Below, piece after piece: positions 24,764 to 33,569 of a DNA stretch of 64,000 nt. The stretch is from the NCBI GenBank assembly GCA_965222005.1, contig OZ244935.1:5580001-5644000 (forward strand), in the 5' to 3' direction. The position numbers and the translations under genes were made by a program. Each line of letters opens with the position of its first letter. The stretch's first letter is position 1. Origin of the DNA: CBDCTM01 sp965222005 (GTDB taxonomy: Bacteria > Bacteroidota > Bacteroidia > Chitinophagales > Saprospiraceae). The notes beneath the pieces were generated by a model. It worked only from the letters and a program-made list of their open reading frames with translations, searched no databases and was not told the origin of the DNA.

Positions 24764-26605
24764 TTACTGGCCTGGTGCAAATATGCTGATATTTTCGATG
24801 ACCTTGCTATACCCGGGCACCCTTACCACTACGATGACGCCCTTGTCATTCTTTTTTGTCCAGGATTGATCAGTCAGGTGTTCGTATTTCCATCCGGGTA
24901 GTGTACGCATAGCCTCTGTGGATTTGCCCATCGGCACGTTGAAAGGTGTTTGGGCTGTATAATTGTCAATACCATTTTTGCTGAGATTCATGCGGGCGAG
25001 CTTGCGCTTGTAAAACCCAAGAGAGACGCCGCTATTCACCGCCCGAAACCAGCACCACTTCTCATCATTACATTTGCCCATCACTTTGAAATGCTCAAAC
25101 CCAACAGCCGGATCATTGAGCCAGCTGGCAATAGCGGGATCGTCTTTATCTCTGCCAATGAGATCCAGCAGATCATCTCCCTCATAAATTCCGCTAAACA
25201 GCGAAGCATCCTTTTTTTTATACAACTTGATCTCCCTCTCTGATTTTCCGCCTTCTCCGCGTATCATTTTGTATGTTTGGACATGGCCGGAAGGAGCATG
25301 TTTTATTTTCACCTTTGCAAAGGTGCCTGCCTTTCCGCCAAGTAGCTGATGCACATCCCAGTACTCCATCCCTGCCAGTTTTTTACCGTTTATTTCCAGT
25401 ATTTCATCCCCCACATGCACATAGGAGCCATAGTCGGCAGCCCAGCCTTTGGTAATCTTTTTGACGAAATATTTTTTCAGATAGGTTTTCGTTTCGTACT
25501 CGATACCTACCCCTTCCAGCTTGCCCAGCAGCTCAGGCTTGAGGAAGTCATTGCCTTTATCATTTCCTGTGTTACCTCTATTGGAAGTACCCGAAGGCTC
25601 ATTAAAAAAGCGGACGTAGCGGGACTCTGGCGTTGGGCCTTCCTTAAAGATAAATAGTCGCATGTACAGCCCATCCTTGTTGCAATCCTGATAGTATTGG
25701 AGCGATAGCTTGCCATCATCGTTCAACACCTTCATCATATACCTGCTTCCATTAAAGCCGAATGCATGGAATTTTTCGGCCTCATCTTCACCGTACAATT
25801 TATTTTTCTCTCCTTTTACTCCCGTTTTTATCTTGATGGAATTGCAGTTGTCCGTAAGGATGACAATATTAAGTTTATCCCCTTTTTTGAAGGTGCCGTT
25901 GTACTTATAGGGCCAGCTTTGGGTACCTCCTCCGTCAAATGGCACATGGCTATATACCAGAAGGTTGCGCTCACTTGCAACATATTTCCCTAATACTTCT
26001 GCTTTTTCGCCAAGCTGCATTTTTCGGATCTCATCGGGTGGAGGCAGCTGATACTTTGTCGATCTATCAGTAGTTTGGCTGATATTCTCAGGTCGCCTGT
26101 CATGGTCGTTGGTTTTTGGTGAAGCCTTGTCAAGCTTGAGCCAGGAGAGCTTGGGGTTGTCCGGCTTTTTGGATTTGGAAATTTTGGTGAGATGAAATTT
26201 AAAACTCTTTCCCTCCGCCGGCAGCAGCAAATCGCCCAGAAATGTCATTCCCTTATATTTTTCTCCATAGGGTACATACATGTAAACGCTGCCGCGCTTG
26301 TTGCTGTCGGTAATGCTGATGCGGTGCACAAAAAACCCGGGCCCCTCCTGCTTCAAATCTACATGAAAAGGAAAGTTCTTTTTGGCAGCACCTTCAGGAT
26401 ATTCAATTTCAACACTCCCCTTGCCGCCCTGTTTTTCTACATTGGAAGTCCAATTGAACCGTATGAAACCGGTGGTATAATAATCTATTTTGGATTTTGT
26501 ATCCGTGTAGCATACTATTCGATAGGTGCCTTTTTGAGCCATGCACACATTTCCGGTTGATGAAATGAAGCATAGCGCAAGAAAAAGGAAAATGATCTTT
26601 TTCAT
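24764..26605 (-). CDS. secreted PDZ-domain protein
   Basis: A 613-residue protein from ATG 26605, with a signal peptide (KKIIFLFLALCFISSTGNVCMA). N-terminal beta-rich region (PLAT-like shape: YRIVCYTDTKSKIDYYTTGF), a second beta domain, and a PDZ-like domain at about residues 370-450 (VGIEYETKTYLKKYFVKKIT, HVGDEILEINGKKLAGM). No protease triad is present, so it is probably a binding or scaffold protein in the periplasm. It follows the TPR gene by 38 bases on the same strand. Confidence 0.7.
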   Translation of the reverse strand: MKKIIFLFLALCFISSTGNVCMAQKGTYRIVCYTDTKSKIDYYTTGFIRFNWTSNVEKQGGKGSVEIEYPEGAAKKNFPFHVDLKQEGPGFFVHRISITDSNKRGSVYMYVPYGEKYKGMTFLGDLLLPAEGKSFKFHLTKISKSKKPDNPKLSWLKLDKASPKTNDHDRRPENISQTTDRSTKYQLPPPDEIRKMQLGEKAEVLGKYVASERNLLVYSHVPFDGGGTQSWPYKYNGTFKKGDKLNIVILTDNCNSIKIKTGVKGEKNKLYGEDEAEKFHAFGFNGSRYMMKVLNDDGKLSLQYYQDCNKDGLYMRLFIFKEGPTPESRYVRFFNEPSGTSNRGNTGNDKGNDFLKPELLGKLEGVGIEYETKTYLKKYFVKKITKGWAADYGSYVHVGDEILEINGKKLAGMEYWDVHQLLGGKAGTFAKVKIKHAPSGHVQTYKMIRGEGGKSEREIKLYKKKDASLFSGIYEGDDLLDLIGRDKDDPAIASWLNDPAVGFEHFKVMGKCNDEKWCWFRAVNSGVSLGFYKRKLARMNLSKNGIDNYTAQTPFNVPMGKSTEAMRTLPGWKYEHLTDQSWTKKNDKGVIVVVRVPGYSKVIENISIFAPGQ

Positions 26606-26643
26606 ACAATACTTTTTAATAAAATAATAGTGCAAGGCTCCAG

Positions 26644-27993
26644 TCAATTTATTCGCTTCAATTCAATGCTCCACCCAATATCCATCTTGACAATCATCGG
26701 ATTATCCGGATTATCAGCTATCCAAAGGGTCTCTTCCTTATCATCCGACTGTACCACCATCACCTGAACAGCTTTCTTTTCGCCGGCATCTCCCAGGTGG
26801 ACGGTAAATTTTTCATGCCCCAACATGCGAAAGGTCTTCGGGCCATTGCCCGTACTCATGCGCAATGCCGTACCTTCCCGCAAGGTATGGTAAACAGCTT
26901 TGCTCACCCAAATGGATGTCTTGTCATCCAGTACCATCTGCTGGCCCGGCTTGAAAATATTGTGCTGATCGATAGCCGATTGTAGAGCAGAGTCCGTGAT
27001 GGCAAAACTTCCTTTCATATCAGGACTGATCGTCATACTCCAGTCCACTTCTATACCCTGATCGGAAAACCGGCGGATGATGGGATGAAAGTCATACTTC
27101 ATGCTATAATAATCGACAGCGTATTCCAGGCGAGTACCTTCCTCTACCCAAAGCTCATCCCGGCAATGAATCATCAACATCTCTGCGCTTTTTTTAAAGC
27201 CCACCTTTCGTGCCTTTTTTGACCACTCGCATGTTTTATCCGGGTTGCCGGATTCGCTGTAGATCAAGGCTCTTTTCATGTAGTAAGAGGCCAACAGCTT
27301 CTGCTTTCCTCTGGCATATTCGATCGCCCGGTCATTGCTGTTGAGCGCAGCAGCCCATTCGCCGCGACCTTTATAAAAATTGCTGTATTTGTCGTGCAAA
27401 AAATGAGACTTGGGTAAAGCCTTCTCCCAGCCATCCAGCACCGCAACCACCGCATCTTCGATGCCCGTGCTTTCGTGCAGCTCATAAGCCAACCGCCAGG
27501 TGTAATCACTAGCCGGATCTTTGCTGATGGCCATATCAAAGGCCGTAGCAGCTTCGTCGGTGCGCATCATTTTTCGGAGCGCCTTGCCCCGGATACAATA
27601 CAGTTTTGGAGAATCGGGAAATTTTTTGAGGCTGGCTTCGGTGTAGGTCAGCGAGGCCGCCAATTTGCCATTGTCCACCAGTAAGAAGCCAATATCGGCA
27701 TACACCTCTTCGGGCTTTTCGTGTAGCCCGGCCATTGCTTCCACATCCTTCAATACATGCTCTACATTATCCATCGCCAAGGCGTTGATGGCAATGCGGG
27801 TACCCAGCGCCTGCTCGTCATTCGGGCTTATGGTCAGGTATTCATCGAGCCTGGCCAGGCATGCCTCGTACTGGCCCGCATCAGCCAAGGTTTTCACTTC
27901 CTGTTTTAGTTCAGCGAGCCTGGCTGCATCTTCATTTTGCGAAAAACAAAGCACCGCAGGCAGGAAGAGGAGTAATAAAAGTAATTCTTTCAT
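26644..27993 (-). CDS. secreted TPR-repeat protein
   Basis: A 449-residue protein from ATG 27993; the upstream extension lacks a signal peptide whereas this start gives KELLLLLLFLPAVLCFSQ. Residues ~20-270 are TPR helices (ARLAELKQEVKTLADAGQYE, LDEYLTISPNDEQAL, AATAFDMAISKDPASDYTW). A C-terminal beta-rich domain of about 160 residues follows (VEEGTRLEYAVDYYSMKYD ...). It pairs with the PDZ gene downstream and the two may work together in the periplasm. Family not otherwise recognised. Confidence 0.7.
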   Translation of the reverse strand: MKELLLLLLFLPAVLCFSQNEDAARLAELKQEVKTLADAGQYEACLARLDEYLTISPNDEQALGTRIAINALAMDNVEHVLKDVEAMAGLHEKPEEVYADIGFLLVDNGKLAASLTYTEASLKKFPDSPKLYCIRGKALRKMMRTDEAATAFDMAISKDPASDYTWRLAYELHESTGIEDAVVAVLDGWEKALPKSHFLHDKYSNFYKGRGEWAAALNSNDRAIEYARGKQKLLASYYMKRALIYSESGNPDKTCEWSKKARKVGFKKSAEMLMIHCRDELWVEEGTRLEYAVDYYSMKYDFHPIIRRFSDQGIEVDWSMTISPDMKGSFAITDSALQSAIDQHNIFKPGQQMVLDDKTSIWVSKAVYHTLREGTALRMSTGNGPKTFRMLGHEKFTVHLGDAGEKKAVQVMVVQSDDKEETLWIADNPDNPMIVKMDIGWSIELKRIN

Positions 27994-28116
27994 CTTGGGG
28001 CAATTTAATGGTCCGAACTGCAAACGAGAAGTTGACAACTGGTAGTATTTGACAAGGCAAGCCGACATCTTTTTTTTTGGAACACAGATGCCGGCCCGCC
28101 CTATTCGAAGCTAGGC

Positions 28117-28611
28117 TCAATTGATTTTAGCTCTGAATTTGCCTTCTATAATGTCTTTGGTAGTACCATCATTGGCATTAAAAGCCTTGAAACGGAAGGT
28201 ACCTTCTACAAATTCACCATCATCAGACGTAATGTTGATTTCTCCAGAATTATCCGGCGATCCTATTGACGTCCAGGTACTTGTAGAGGGATTGGCAGGA
28301 TCCTGAATGTAGGTACCGGTTTCGTTGAAATGGATAGTAGTGCCGCCAATCTGGTAAATCCCGACGCCCTGATAAGCAGCTCCAATGTTGAGGCGAATGG
28401 TTTCTCCGCTATCCGTACCACCCTGCACGACCAGCGTAGTACCTGACACGCTGGCGGATATACCCACCGTAGCAGAATAATTCTGCCCGTCAATCTCGGC
28501 AGTAAGTGTACCAGATGTATTGTTGGAACCACCATCGTCATCTTTACTGCAAGCAGCTAAGGTCAGTACGGCAAACAGGAGTAGCCAGGAATAATTTTTA
28601 AATAAGCTCAT
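28117..28611 (-). CDS. DUF6252-like lipoprotein
   Basis: A 164-residue lipoprotein with lipobox LTLAAC then SKDDDGGSNN, the acidic linker usual in Bacteroidota surface lipoproteins. The mature part is a small beta-sandwich: LTAEIDGQNYSAT, LVVQGGTDSGETIRLNI, GTYQI-like IYQIGG, and the closing EFVEGTFRFKAFNA ... IIEGKFRAKIN, which is the pattern of DUF6252. Function unknown; likely outer-membrane and small-molecule or glycan contact (inference). Confidence 0.78.
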   Translation of the reverse strand: MSLFKNYSWLLLFAVLTLAACSKDDDGGSNNTSGTLTAEIDGQNYSATVGISASVSGTTLVVQGGTDSGETIRLNIGAAYQGVGIYQIGGTTIHFNETGTYIQDPANPSTSTWTSIGSPDNSGEINITSDDGEFVEGTFRFKAFNANDGTTKDIIEGKFRAKIN

Positions 28612-28644
28612 GATTGATTTTTTTGGAATGTTTTACAAATATTT

Positions 28645-28834
28645 GGCGTTGTTGCATAAAAGAATCTAACTAATGTATTTCCTGTAATTGCAAAATAATA
28701 TTTAGTTTAAAATAATTTATATATACTATCAATCAAATTTACCACTGACTATCAGTTTGTTACGGAATTTATTTATACTAATTTAATGAGTGCGAAATAT
28801 TATTCCGAATAAAATTGATTCATGCAACAACACC
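28645..28834. mobile_element. 190-bp MITE-like element with 9-bp target duplication
   Basis: Terminal inverted repeats: left end GGCGTTGTTGCATAAA (28645-28660) and, read on the minus strand from 28834, GGTGTTGTTGCATGAA. These agree at 14 of 16 positions. The element is flanked by CAAATATTT at 28636-28644 and 28835-28843, a 9-bp direct repeat. The interior is very AT-rich and has no transposase. The GG-x-xTTGTTG-type ends and 9-bp duplication resemble IS5-family (IS903-like) transposons, so it may be a non-autonomous derivative. It sits just upstream of the DUF6252 start, where it could affect the promoter. Confidence 0.65.
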
Positions 28835-28843
28835 CAAATATTT

Positions 28844-29004
28844 TACAAAATCTATATGTCAAAAAACAAGCCAGAACAAAGTCGAAAAAGCGTCCCGTTT
28901 TTTATTTGATTCAAAACTATCTTTTGTTCATCGCTATCGCAACAGGTACAAACACCTGTTCTTCTAGGTAAAACACACACTTTTCCAATGAAAATTCTGC
29001 TGCG
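28844..29004. other. intergenic DNA with a short hairpin
   Basis: Between the transposon-like element and the end of the GlxA-type gene. It holds the hairpin AACAGGT (28941-28947) / ACCTGTT (28954-28960) with a 6-base loop, without a convincing T-run on either side. No gene is supported. Confidence 0.35.
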
Positions 29005-29985
29005 TTAATTTCTTGAGGTGTACTTATCCCGGTAAGCTTTGGGTGAAAGGCCAGTGAGTTTCCTGAAAACATCCCGAAAACTCTTGAGGTCGTTATAGCC
29101 CGTTTGATAAACCAGCTCACTGATGTGAAGGTGAGAATTTTCCAGCAGCCTCTTGGCAGCCTCTATCCGCACCCGCTGGATATATTCGATGGGTGAGTTG
29201 CCGGTGGCAGCTTTGAAGCGGCGAATAAAGCTGCGACTACTAAAAGCAAAGCGGACAGCAAGCCCCTTCACGGTGATCGGCTCACTAAAATGACTCTCAA
29301 TATACTGCTGTACCTCGGCAATGGCGGCATCTCCGTGGTTTTTCTGGGTCTGAAAAATAGCAAAGGGCATCTGAGAGCGCTGGTCGATATGGATATTGAA
29401 AAAGCGCGCAACCTTTAAAGCCAGTTTCCTGTCGGCAAATTTTTCGATCAGATACAGCATCAGATTGAGCGAAGTATAAGCCCCGCCACTCGTATATAGG
29501 CCATCCGTATCGGTGATCACCTCCTCTGGTCGTAGCCGGACTTTTGGATAGCACTGCCTGAATTCATTAGCCAATGCCCAATGGGTAGCGCAAACCTTGC
29601 CATCCAGCAGGCCTGTTGCTGCCAGCAAAAATGCACCGGTACACATACTGGCCAGTTCGACACCATGCTGCAAATAGCATTCTCTGAGGAGAGCCAGCAA
29701 GGACTCGTTTGCCACAATTTGTTGCTCAAAAGGGCCCCGGATACCCGGAATGATCAGCAAATCCAGCCGTTTGCAAACCGACAGATCGGCATCCGGGTGA
29801 ATGGCAAACTGCTCGTTTGGCGGAACGGACCCGCCGGAACCACTGATAATCTGGACATCAAAATCGACTCCTTCCTCTGCTCCGCCTAATATCGGATTGG
29901 CAGCTTCCTGGAGCAGATAATAGGCTCCAGTGACCGAATTAAAGAAAATACGACCTTCCGGGATAATGATTCCGATTTTTTTCAT
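29005..29985 (-). CDS. GlxA-type AraC-family regulator with DJ-1/PfpI domain
   Basis: A 326-residue regulator. The N-terminal amidase-like (DJ-1/PfpI) domain (about 1-190) has the nucleophile-elbow-like ELASMCTGAFLLAATGLLDG and THWALANEF. The C-terminal AraC/XylS HTH (about 225-325) has two helix-turn-helix units, SFIRRFKAATGNSPIEYIQ and DLKSFRDVFRKLTGLSPKAY. ATG 29985 begins MKKIGIIIPEG, the usual family start. It is divergent from the serine hydrolase gene at 30101, which may be its target. Confidence 0.88.
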   Translation of the reverse strand: MKKIGIIIPEGRIFFNSVTGAYYLLQEAANPILGGAEEGVDFDVQIISGSGGSVPPNEQFAIHPDADLSVCKRLDLLIIPGIRGPFEQQIVANESLLALLRECYLQHGVELASMCTGAFLLAATGLLDGKVCATHWALANEFRQCYPKVRLRPEEVITDTDGLYTSGGAYTSLNLMLYLIEKFADRKLALKVARFFNIHIDQRSQMPFAIFQTQKNHGDAAIAEVQQYIESHFSEPITVKGLAVRFAFSSRSFIRRFKAATGNSPIEYIQRVRIEAAKRLLENSHLHISELVYQTGYNDLKSFRDVFRKLTGLSPKAYRDKYTSRN

Positions 29986-30046
29986 TTGGCGTAAATCCCC
30001 CTTTTTATTGGCAAAATAGCAATAATCTTTCAATACTGCTTTAAGC

Positions 30047-30054
30047 TACCTTTG
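30047..30054 (+). promoter_or_regulatory. Bacteroidota -7 box (TACCTTTG) for the serine hydrolase gene
   Basis: TACCTTTG matches TAnnTTTG exactly. No good -33 TTTG stands 17-22 bases upstream. Transcription would begin near 30061, making ATG 30101 rather than the earlier TTG/ATG-like codons the start. Confidence 0.45.
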
Positions 30055-30100
30055 ATTTGGAGACATGCAAAATCTAATCCTTCACCAAAAATCAGTACAC

Positions 30101-31342
30101 ATGAACCGATACATCTTGCCAGTCATTCTACTCCTTATCAGCAGTTTTTTATTTCAAAAATGCCAAACCAGCAAGGGTTCCGAACCCCATTCTGCTCCCA
30201 ATTTCGACAAGCTCCGGGCACATCTGCAGAATCATGTGGAAACGGGTAGGCTGGCGGGCCTATCAGCGATTGTGCAGAAGGACAACAAAATCATTTTCAA
30301 AGAACATATTGGCCTGCAAAACATAGAGGAAGGCAAACCGATGGACGACCACACCCTCTTCCGGCTTGCCTCTTTGACCAAGCCGATCGTATCGGCTGCT
30401 GCTTTAACTTTGCTGGATAAAGGATTGATCCGCCTGGACGATCCGATTGAAAAATATCTTCCCGAATTTGCCGAGCTTACTGTCCACGGACAGCCCGATT
30501 TGGAGGTGCCCTCGATCTCCATCCAAGAATTGCTTACCCACACTAGCGGTATTTGGAGTGGCATGGAGCAGGATGAAGTGGGGGCTATGTACAGAGACCT
30601 TTGGGGCAACGGCTTCAATGAGCTGAATACTTTCGTCCAGTATATATCCCGACTTCCACTAGGCGCGGCGCCCGGAGCTCGATTTACATACAGCCTGTCC
30701 ACCGACATCATTGCGCGGCTAATCGAAAAGGTAAGCGGCCAACCTTTGGAGCAATACCTTAGGGAAGTAATCTTCCAGCCACTAGGTATGAACAAAACGG
30801 GTTTTTTGGTAGCTGAAGAGGATGTACCGCACTTCGCAACCCTGTACGGCCTCGATGACGAAAACCACCTGCAGGCAGTGGCTGACAATAAGGAGAGTGC
30901 AAATGTGACAGGCATTATGGCACGGGGCAACAGCGGTTTGGTATCCACCGTTTCCGACTACCTGAAATTTGGCCAGATGCTTTTGCAGGAAGGGCAATGG
31001 GAAGGCAAGCAAATATTGAAGCGTGAAACGCTCCGGCTCTTCATCACCAATCACCTGACCGAGGCGCAGCTACCAATGACGATTGCCGATCGGCCCTTGC
31101 ATGGCCTGGGCTTTGGACTCGGCCTGGCCGTAAGCCTCGAATCCAATCCGCTGGGCAGAATTTCGGGCACCTATGGGTGGCTGGGCCGCTCCAATACGGC
31201 ATTTTTCGCCGATCCCACTCACAAAGTCATCGGCATTCTCTTTTCGCAATACGATAATGTAAAGGAATCAAAACTGATTTGGGAATTCAACAATCTGGTT
31301 TATGATTGTCTCAATATAAATACCGGCAGGGCTGAAAAATAG
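30101..31342 (+). CDS. serine hydrolase of the class C beta-lactamase/PBP family
   Basis: A 413-residue lipoprotein-like protein with an N-terminal hydrophobic leader ending FLFQKC. The active-site SxxK is SLTK in FRLASLTKPIVSAA; the second motif is YSLSTD in RFTYSLSTDIIARLIE, a common variant of YxN; the third-motif region near HGLGFGLGLAVSL is HGLG. Family members include beta-lactamases, D-aminopeptidases and esterases and the substrate cannot be told. Divergent from the GlxA-type regulator, which suggests regulated expression. Confidence 0.85.
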   Translation: MNRYILPVILLLISSFLFQKCQTSKGSEPHSAPNFDKLRAHLQNHVETGRLAGLSAIVQKDNKIIFKEHIGLQNIEEGKPMDDHTLFRLASLTKPIVSAAALTLLDKGLIRLDDPIEKYLPEFAELTVHGQPDLEVPSISIQELLTHTSGIWSGMEQDEVGAMYRDLWGNGFNELNTFVQYISRLPLGAAPGARFTYSLSTDIIARLIEKVSGQPLEQYLREVIFQPLGMNKTGFLVAEEDVPHFATLYGLDDENHLQAVADNKESANVTGIMARGNSGLVSTVSDYLKFGQMLLQEGQWEGKQILKRETLRLFITNHLTEAQLPMTIADRPLHGLGFGLGLAVSLESNPLGRISGTYGWLGRSNTAFFADPTHKVIGILFSQYDNVKESKLIWEFNNLVYDCLNINTGRAEK

Positions 31343-32008
31343 CTAATCAAAAGCCAGTCGCTGATCGCCGATATCCGCCATTCCGTACACCAAGATAAAA
31401 TCGCCCAGGCGCTCATACCAAAGCTCGAACGACTCATTATAGGCATCCTTCAGCACACGCCCGCTAAAGCGACCACCCGTTTGCTGGTAGCGAAAGGGCT
31501 CGATCAGAATGTGAGTCTTGAAATCCAACGACCGGCGACCGTAAGCTTTGTAGAGACATTCCTTGGCGCCCCAATACACATGCAAATGCTCGATGCGGCT
31601 GCTGCTCTCCAGGCTTTCCGCTTCTTCCGGCCGCATAAATTTGTAAGCAATGCGCTCAATTTTAGTTACCAGATACTGAATATCCACTCCTACCAAGCGC
31701 GGCGCGGCGATCACAGCAACCAGCTCATGCGAATGGCTCAGTGAGATATCGTAGAACGACCCTTCGAGATGTGGCTTGCCAAATTCATCTTTAAGGCAGG
31801 CAGCACGCAGCTGACGTCCCGACATTTCATGCAGTAGCCATCGGCTGGCCAGCCATTCCACGCGCCTGTGCCCTTTAATCTCCGCCAATTGCGCGGCTTC
31901 CAAAGGATGCAAGCTGATCCGATCTAAGAAAAAGGCTTCTGATTCGCCGATTTGCCACAAACCCAGCTCTCCTTCTGGCTGTAAATACCGGTGTGATACT
32001 AAAGGCAT
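31343..32008 (-). CDS. 4'-phosphopantetheinyl transferase (Sfp-type)
   Basis: A 221-residue enzyme that moves phosphopantetheine from CoA to a carrier-protein serine. Motifs: ISLSHSHELVAVIA, the Mg2+-binding VGVDIQ and WGAKECLYKAYG (WxxKExxxK). It abuts the serine hydrolase stop. It could activate the dedicated ACP at 13057-13362, but being the only one seen here does not make it specific for that ACP. Confidence 0.9.
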   Translation of the reverse strand: MPLVSHRYLQPEGELGLWQIGESEAFFLDRISLHPLEAAQLAEIKGHRRVEWLASRWLLHEMSGRQLRAACLKDEFGKPHLEGSFYDISLSHSHELVAVIAAPRLVGVDIQYLVTKIERIAYKFMRPEEAESLESSSRIEHLHVYWGAKECLYKAYGRRSLDFKTHILIEPFRYQQTGGRFSGRVLKDAYNESFELWYERLGDFILVYGMADIGDQRLAFD

Positions 32009-32064
32009 TCAACAATTTTGATAACTTGGTGTTGAAGTTAGCAAATATAGTCACATCCTGGAAT

Positions 32065-32979
32065 ATGCCTGCCAAATTGCCAGTCGAGAAAATAGCTGAA
32101 CTTAGCGGCCACCAATCTGCTGTGTATGCGCTGGTGTGCGATTCGCTAAACCCCAGCCAGTTGCTAAGTGCCGGAGGCGATGGCTGGATTGTTCGCTGGA
32201 ACCTGGCAATTCCCGAAACCGGGCAGCTGGTGGCTAAAGTAAACGGGCAAACTTTCTCCCTAGAAAGCTGTCCGGACGAACAACTGCTAGTAGCCGGAGA
32301 TATGAATGGCGGCATTCACTGGCTGTATCGGAATGAGCCGGCACGCAACCGCCATATTGCCCATCACCGGAAAGGCATATTTGCCATTCGTCGGTTGGGT
32401 AAATGGGTGTATAGCCTGGGGGCTGAGGGGCTACTCAGCCGCTGGGCGCTGCAAGAGGCGAGATGTGTGGAGGGCTTCCGACTCAGCAATAAGAGTCTGA
32501 GGAGCCTGGCTTACAACCCTGCTTTTGACGAACTGGCCATAGGTGCCAGTGATGGCCGGATTTATTTGCTCGACGCTACCAAGTTTCAACTTAGGGCAGT
32601 AGTAGATCGAGCCCACGACCATTCAGTTTTTGCTCTTCGTTATTCGCCTGACGGGCAGTATCTGCTCAGTGGCGGCCGTGATGCGCAGCTGCGGGTTTGG
32701 GATCGGAAATTCACCTTTCCTTCGCACACGATAGCTGCTCATTTGGCCACCATCAACGCCATTGCATACCATCCTGAAGGGCAGCTTTTTGCCACTGCCA
32801 GCCGCGATAAGACGATCAAACTTTGGGATGCCGCAGGTTTTGATCTGCTCAAAGTGATCGAGCGAGTGCGGGATGGCGGGCATGCCAATTCGGTCAATTG
32901 CCTTTGGTGGAGCAACTACCAAAACCTGCTTTGCTCGGCGGGAGATGACCGGCTGGTGAATGTTTGGCAGGTGGGCTGA
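32065..32979 (+). CDS. WD40-repeat protein
   Basis: A 304-residue seven-bladed propeller. Blade motifs: ELSGHQSAVYAL ... GGDGWIVRW, GDMNGGIHWL, GAEGLLSRW, GASDGRIYLLD, YSPDGQYLLSGGRDAQLRVW, YHPEGQLFATASRDKTIKLW and SAGDDRLVNVW. There is no signal peptide, so it is a cytoplasmic scaffold. ATG 32065 is chosen because the GTG upstream adds an unrelated leader overlapping the PPTase gene on the opposite strand. Partner unknown. Confidence 0.88.
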   Translation: MPAKLPVEKIAELSGHQSAVYALVCDSLNPSQLLSAGGDGWIVRWNLAIPETGQLVAKVNGQTFSLESCPDEQLLVAGDMNGGIHWLYRNEPARNRHIAHHRKGIFAIRRLGKWVYSLGAEGLLSRWALQEARCVEGFRLSNKSLRSLAYNPAFDELAIGASDGRIYLLDATKFQLRAVVDRAHDHSVFALRYSPDGQYLLSGGRDAQLRVWDRKFTFPSHTIAAHLATINAIAYHPEGQLFATASRDKTIKLWDAAGFDLLKVIERVRDGGHANSVNCLWWSNYQNLLCSAGDDRLVNVWQVG

Positions 32980-32998
32980 ACGAACAATGAAGTTTTAA

Positions 32999-33006
32999 TA
33001 ACTTTG
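32999..33006 (+). promoter_or_regulatory. Bacteroidota -7 box (TAACTTTG) before dcd
   Basis: TAACTTTG matches TAnnTTTG. Transcription would begin about 7 bases later, near 33013, leaving ATG 33026 as the first usable start. A -33 TTTG at proper distance is not seen. Confidence 0.45.
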
Positions 33007-33025
33007 TCTGTTGAAAACTACTGAT

Positions 33026-33562
33026 ATGATCCTTTCCGATAAAAAAATACGGGCAGCTATCGAACGAGGCGAAATTGTCATCGAACCCTTTCGGCCCGGC
33101 TGCCTGGGTACCAATTCCTATGATGTTCACCTCAGCCACCACTTGGCTACCTACCGCGATACAGTGCTCGATGCCCGGCTACACAACCAAATTGAGCATT
33201 TTGTGATTCCTGAGGAAGGCTACATCCTCCAACCCAACACACTCTATCTCGGCGTTACGGAAGAATATACCGAAACCCATGCCGCCGTGCCCTTTTTGGA
33301 AGGCAAGTCGAGTGTAGGGCGTCTGGGTATCGACATTCACGCTACCGCAGGAAAAGGGGACGTAGGCTTTTGCAATACCTGGACACTCGAGATATCCTGC
33401 ACTCAACCGGTACGTATTTACGCGGGCATGCCTATTGGTCAGTTGATCTATTTTGCGGTAGATGGTGAGATTGAAAATTATTACAACAAAAAGAAAAATG
33501 CCAAATACATCCTTCGCACCGAAAAGCCCGTGGAAAGCATGATGTGGAAGAATAAGTTTTGA
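33026..33562 (+). CDS. dcd: dCTP deaminase
   Basis: Converts dCTP to dUTP for thymidylate synthesis. From ATG 33026 it is 178 residues, normal for Dcd. Landmarks: MILSDKKIRAAIERGEI, PGCLGTNSYDVHLS, and the active-site strand FLEGKSSVGRLGIDIHATAG with GKGDVGFCNTWTLEIS. Ser and Arg of KSSVGR and the Glu of LEIS are family catalytic or substrate residues. It precedes the helicase gene by 7 bases. Confidence 0.93.
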   Translation: MILSDKKIRAAIERGEIVIEPFRPGCLGTNSYDVHLSHHLATYRDTVLDARLHNQIEHFVIPEEGYILQPNTLYLGVTEEYTETHAAVPFLEGKSSVGRLGIDIHATAGKGDVGFCNTWTLEISCTQPVRIYAGMPIGQLIYFAVDGEIENYYNKKKNAKYILRTEKPVESMMWKNKF

Positions 33563-33569
33563 ATTGCTC

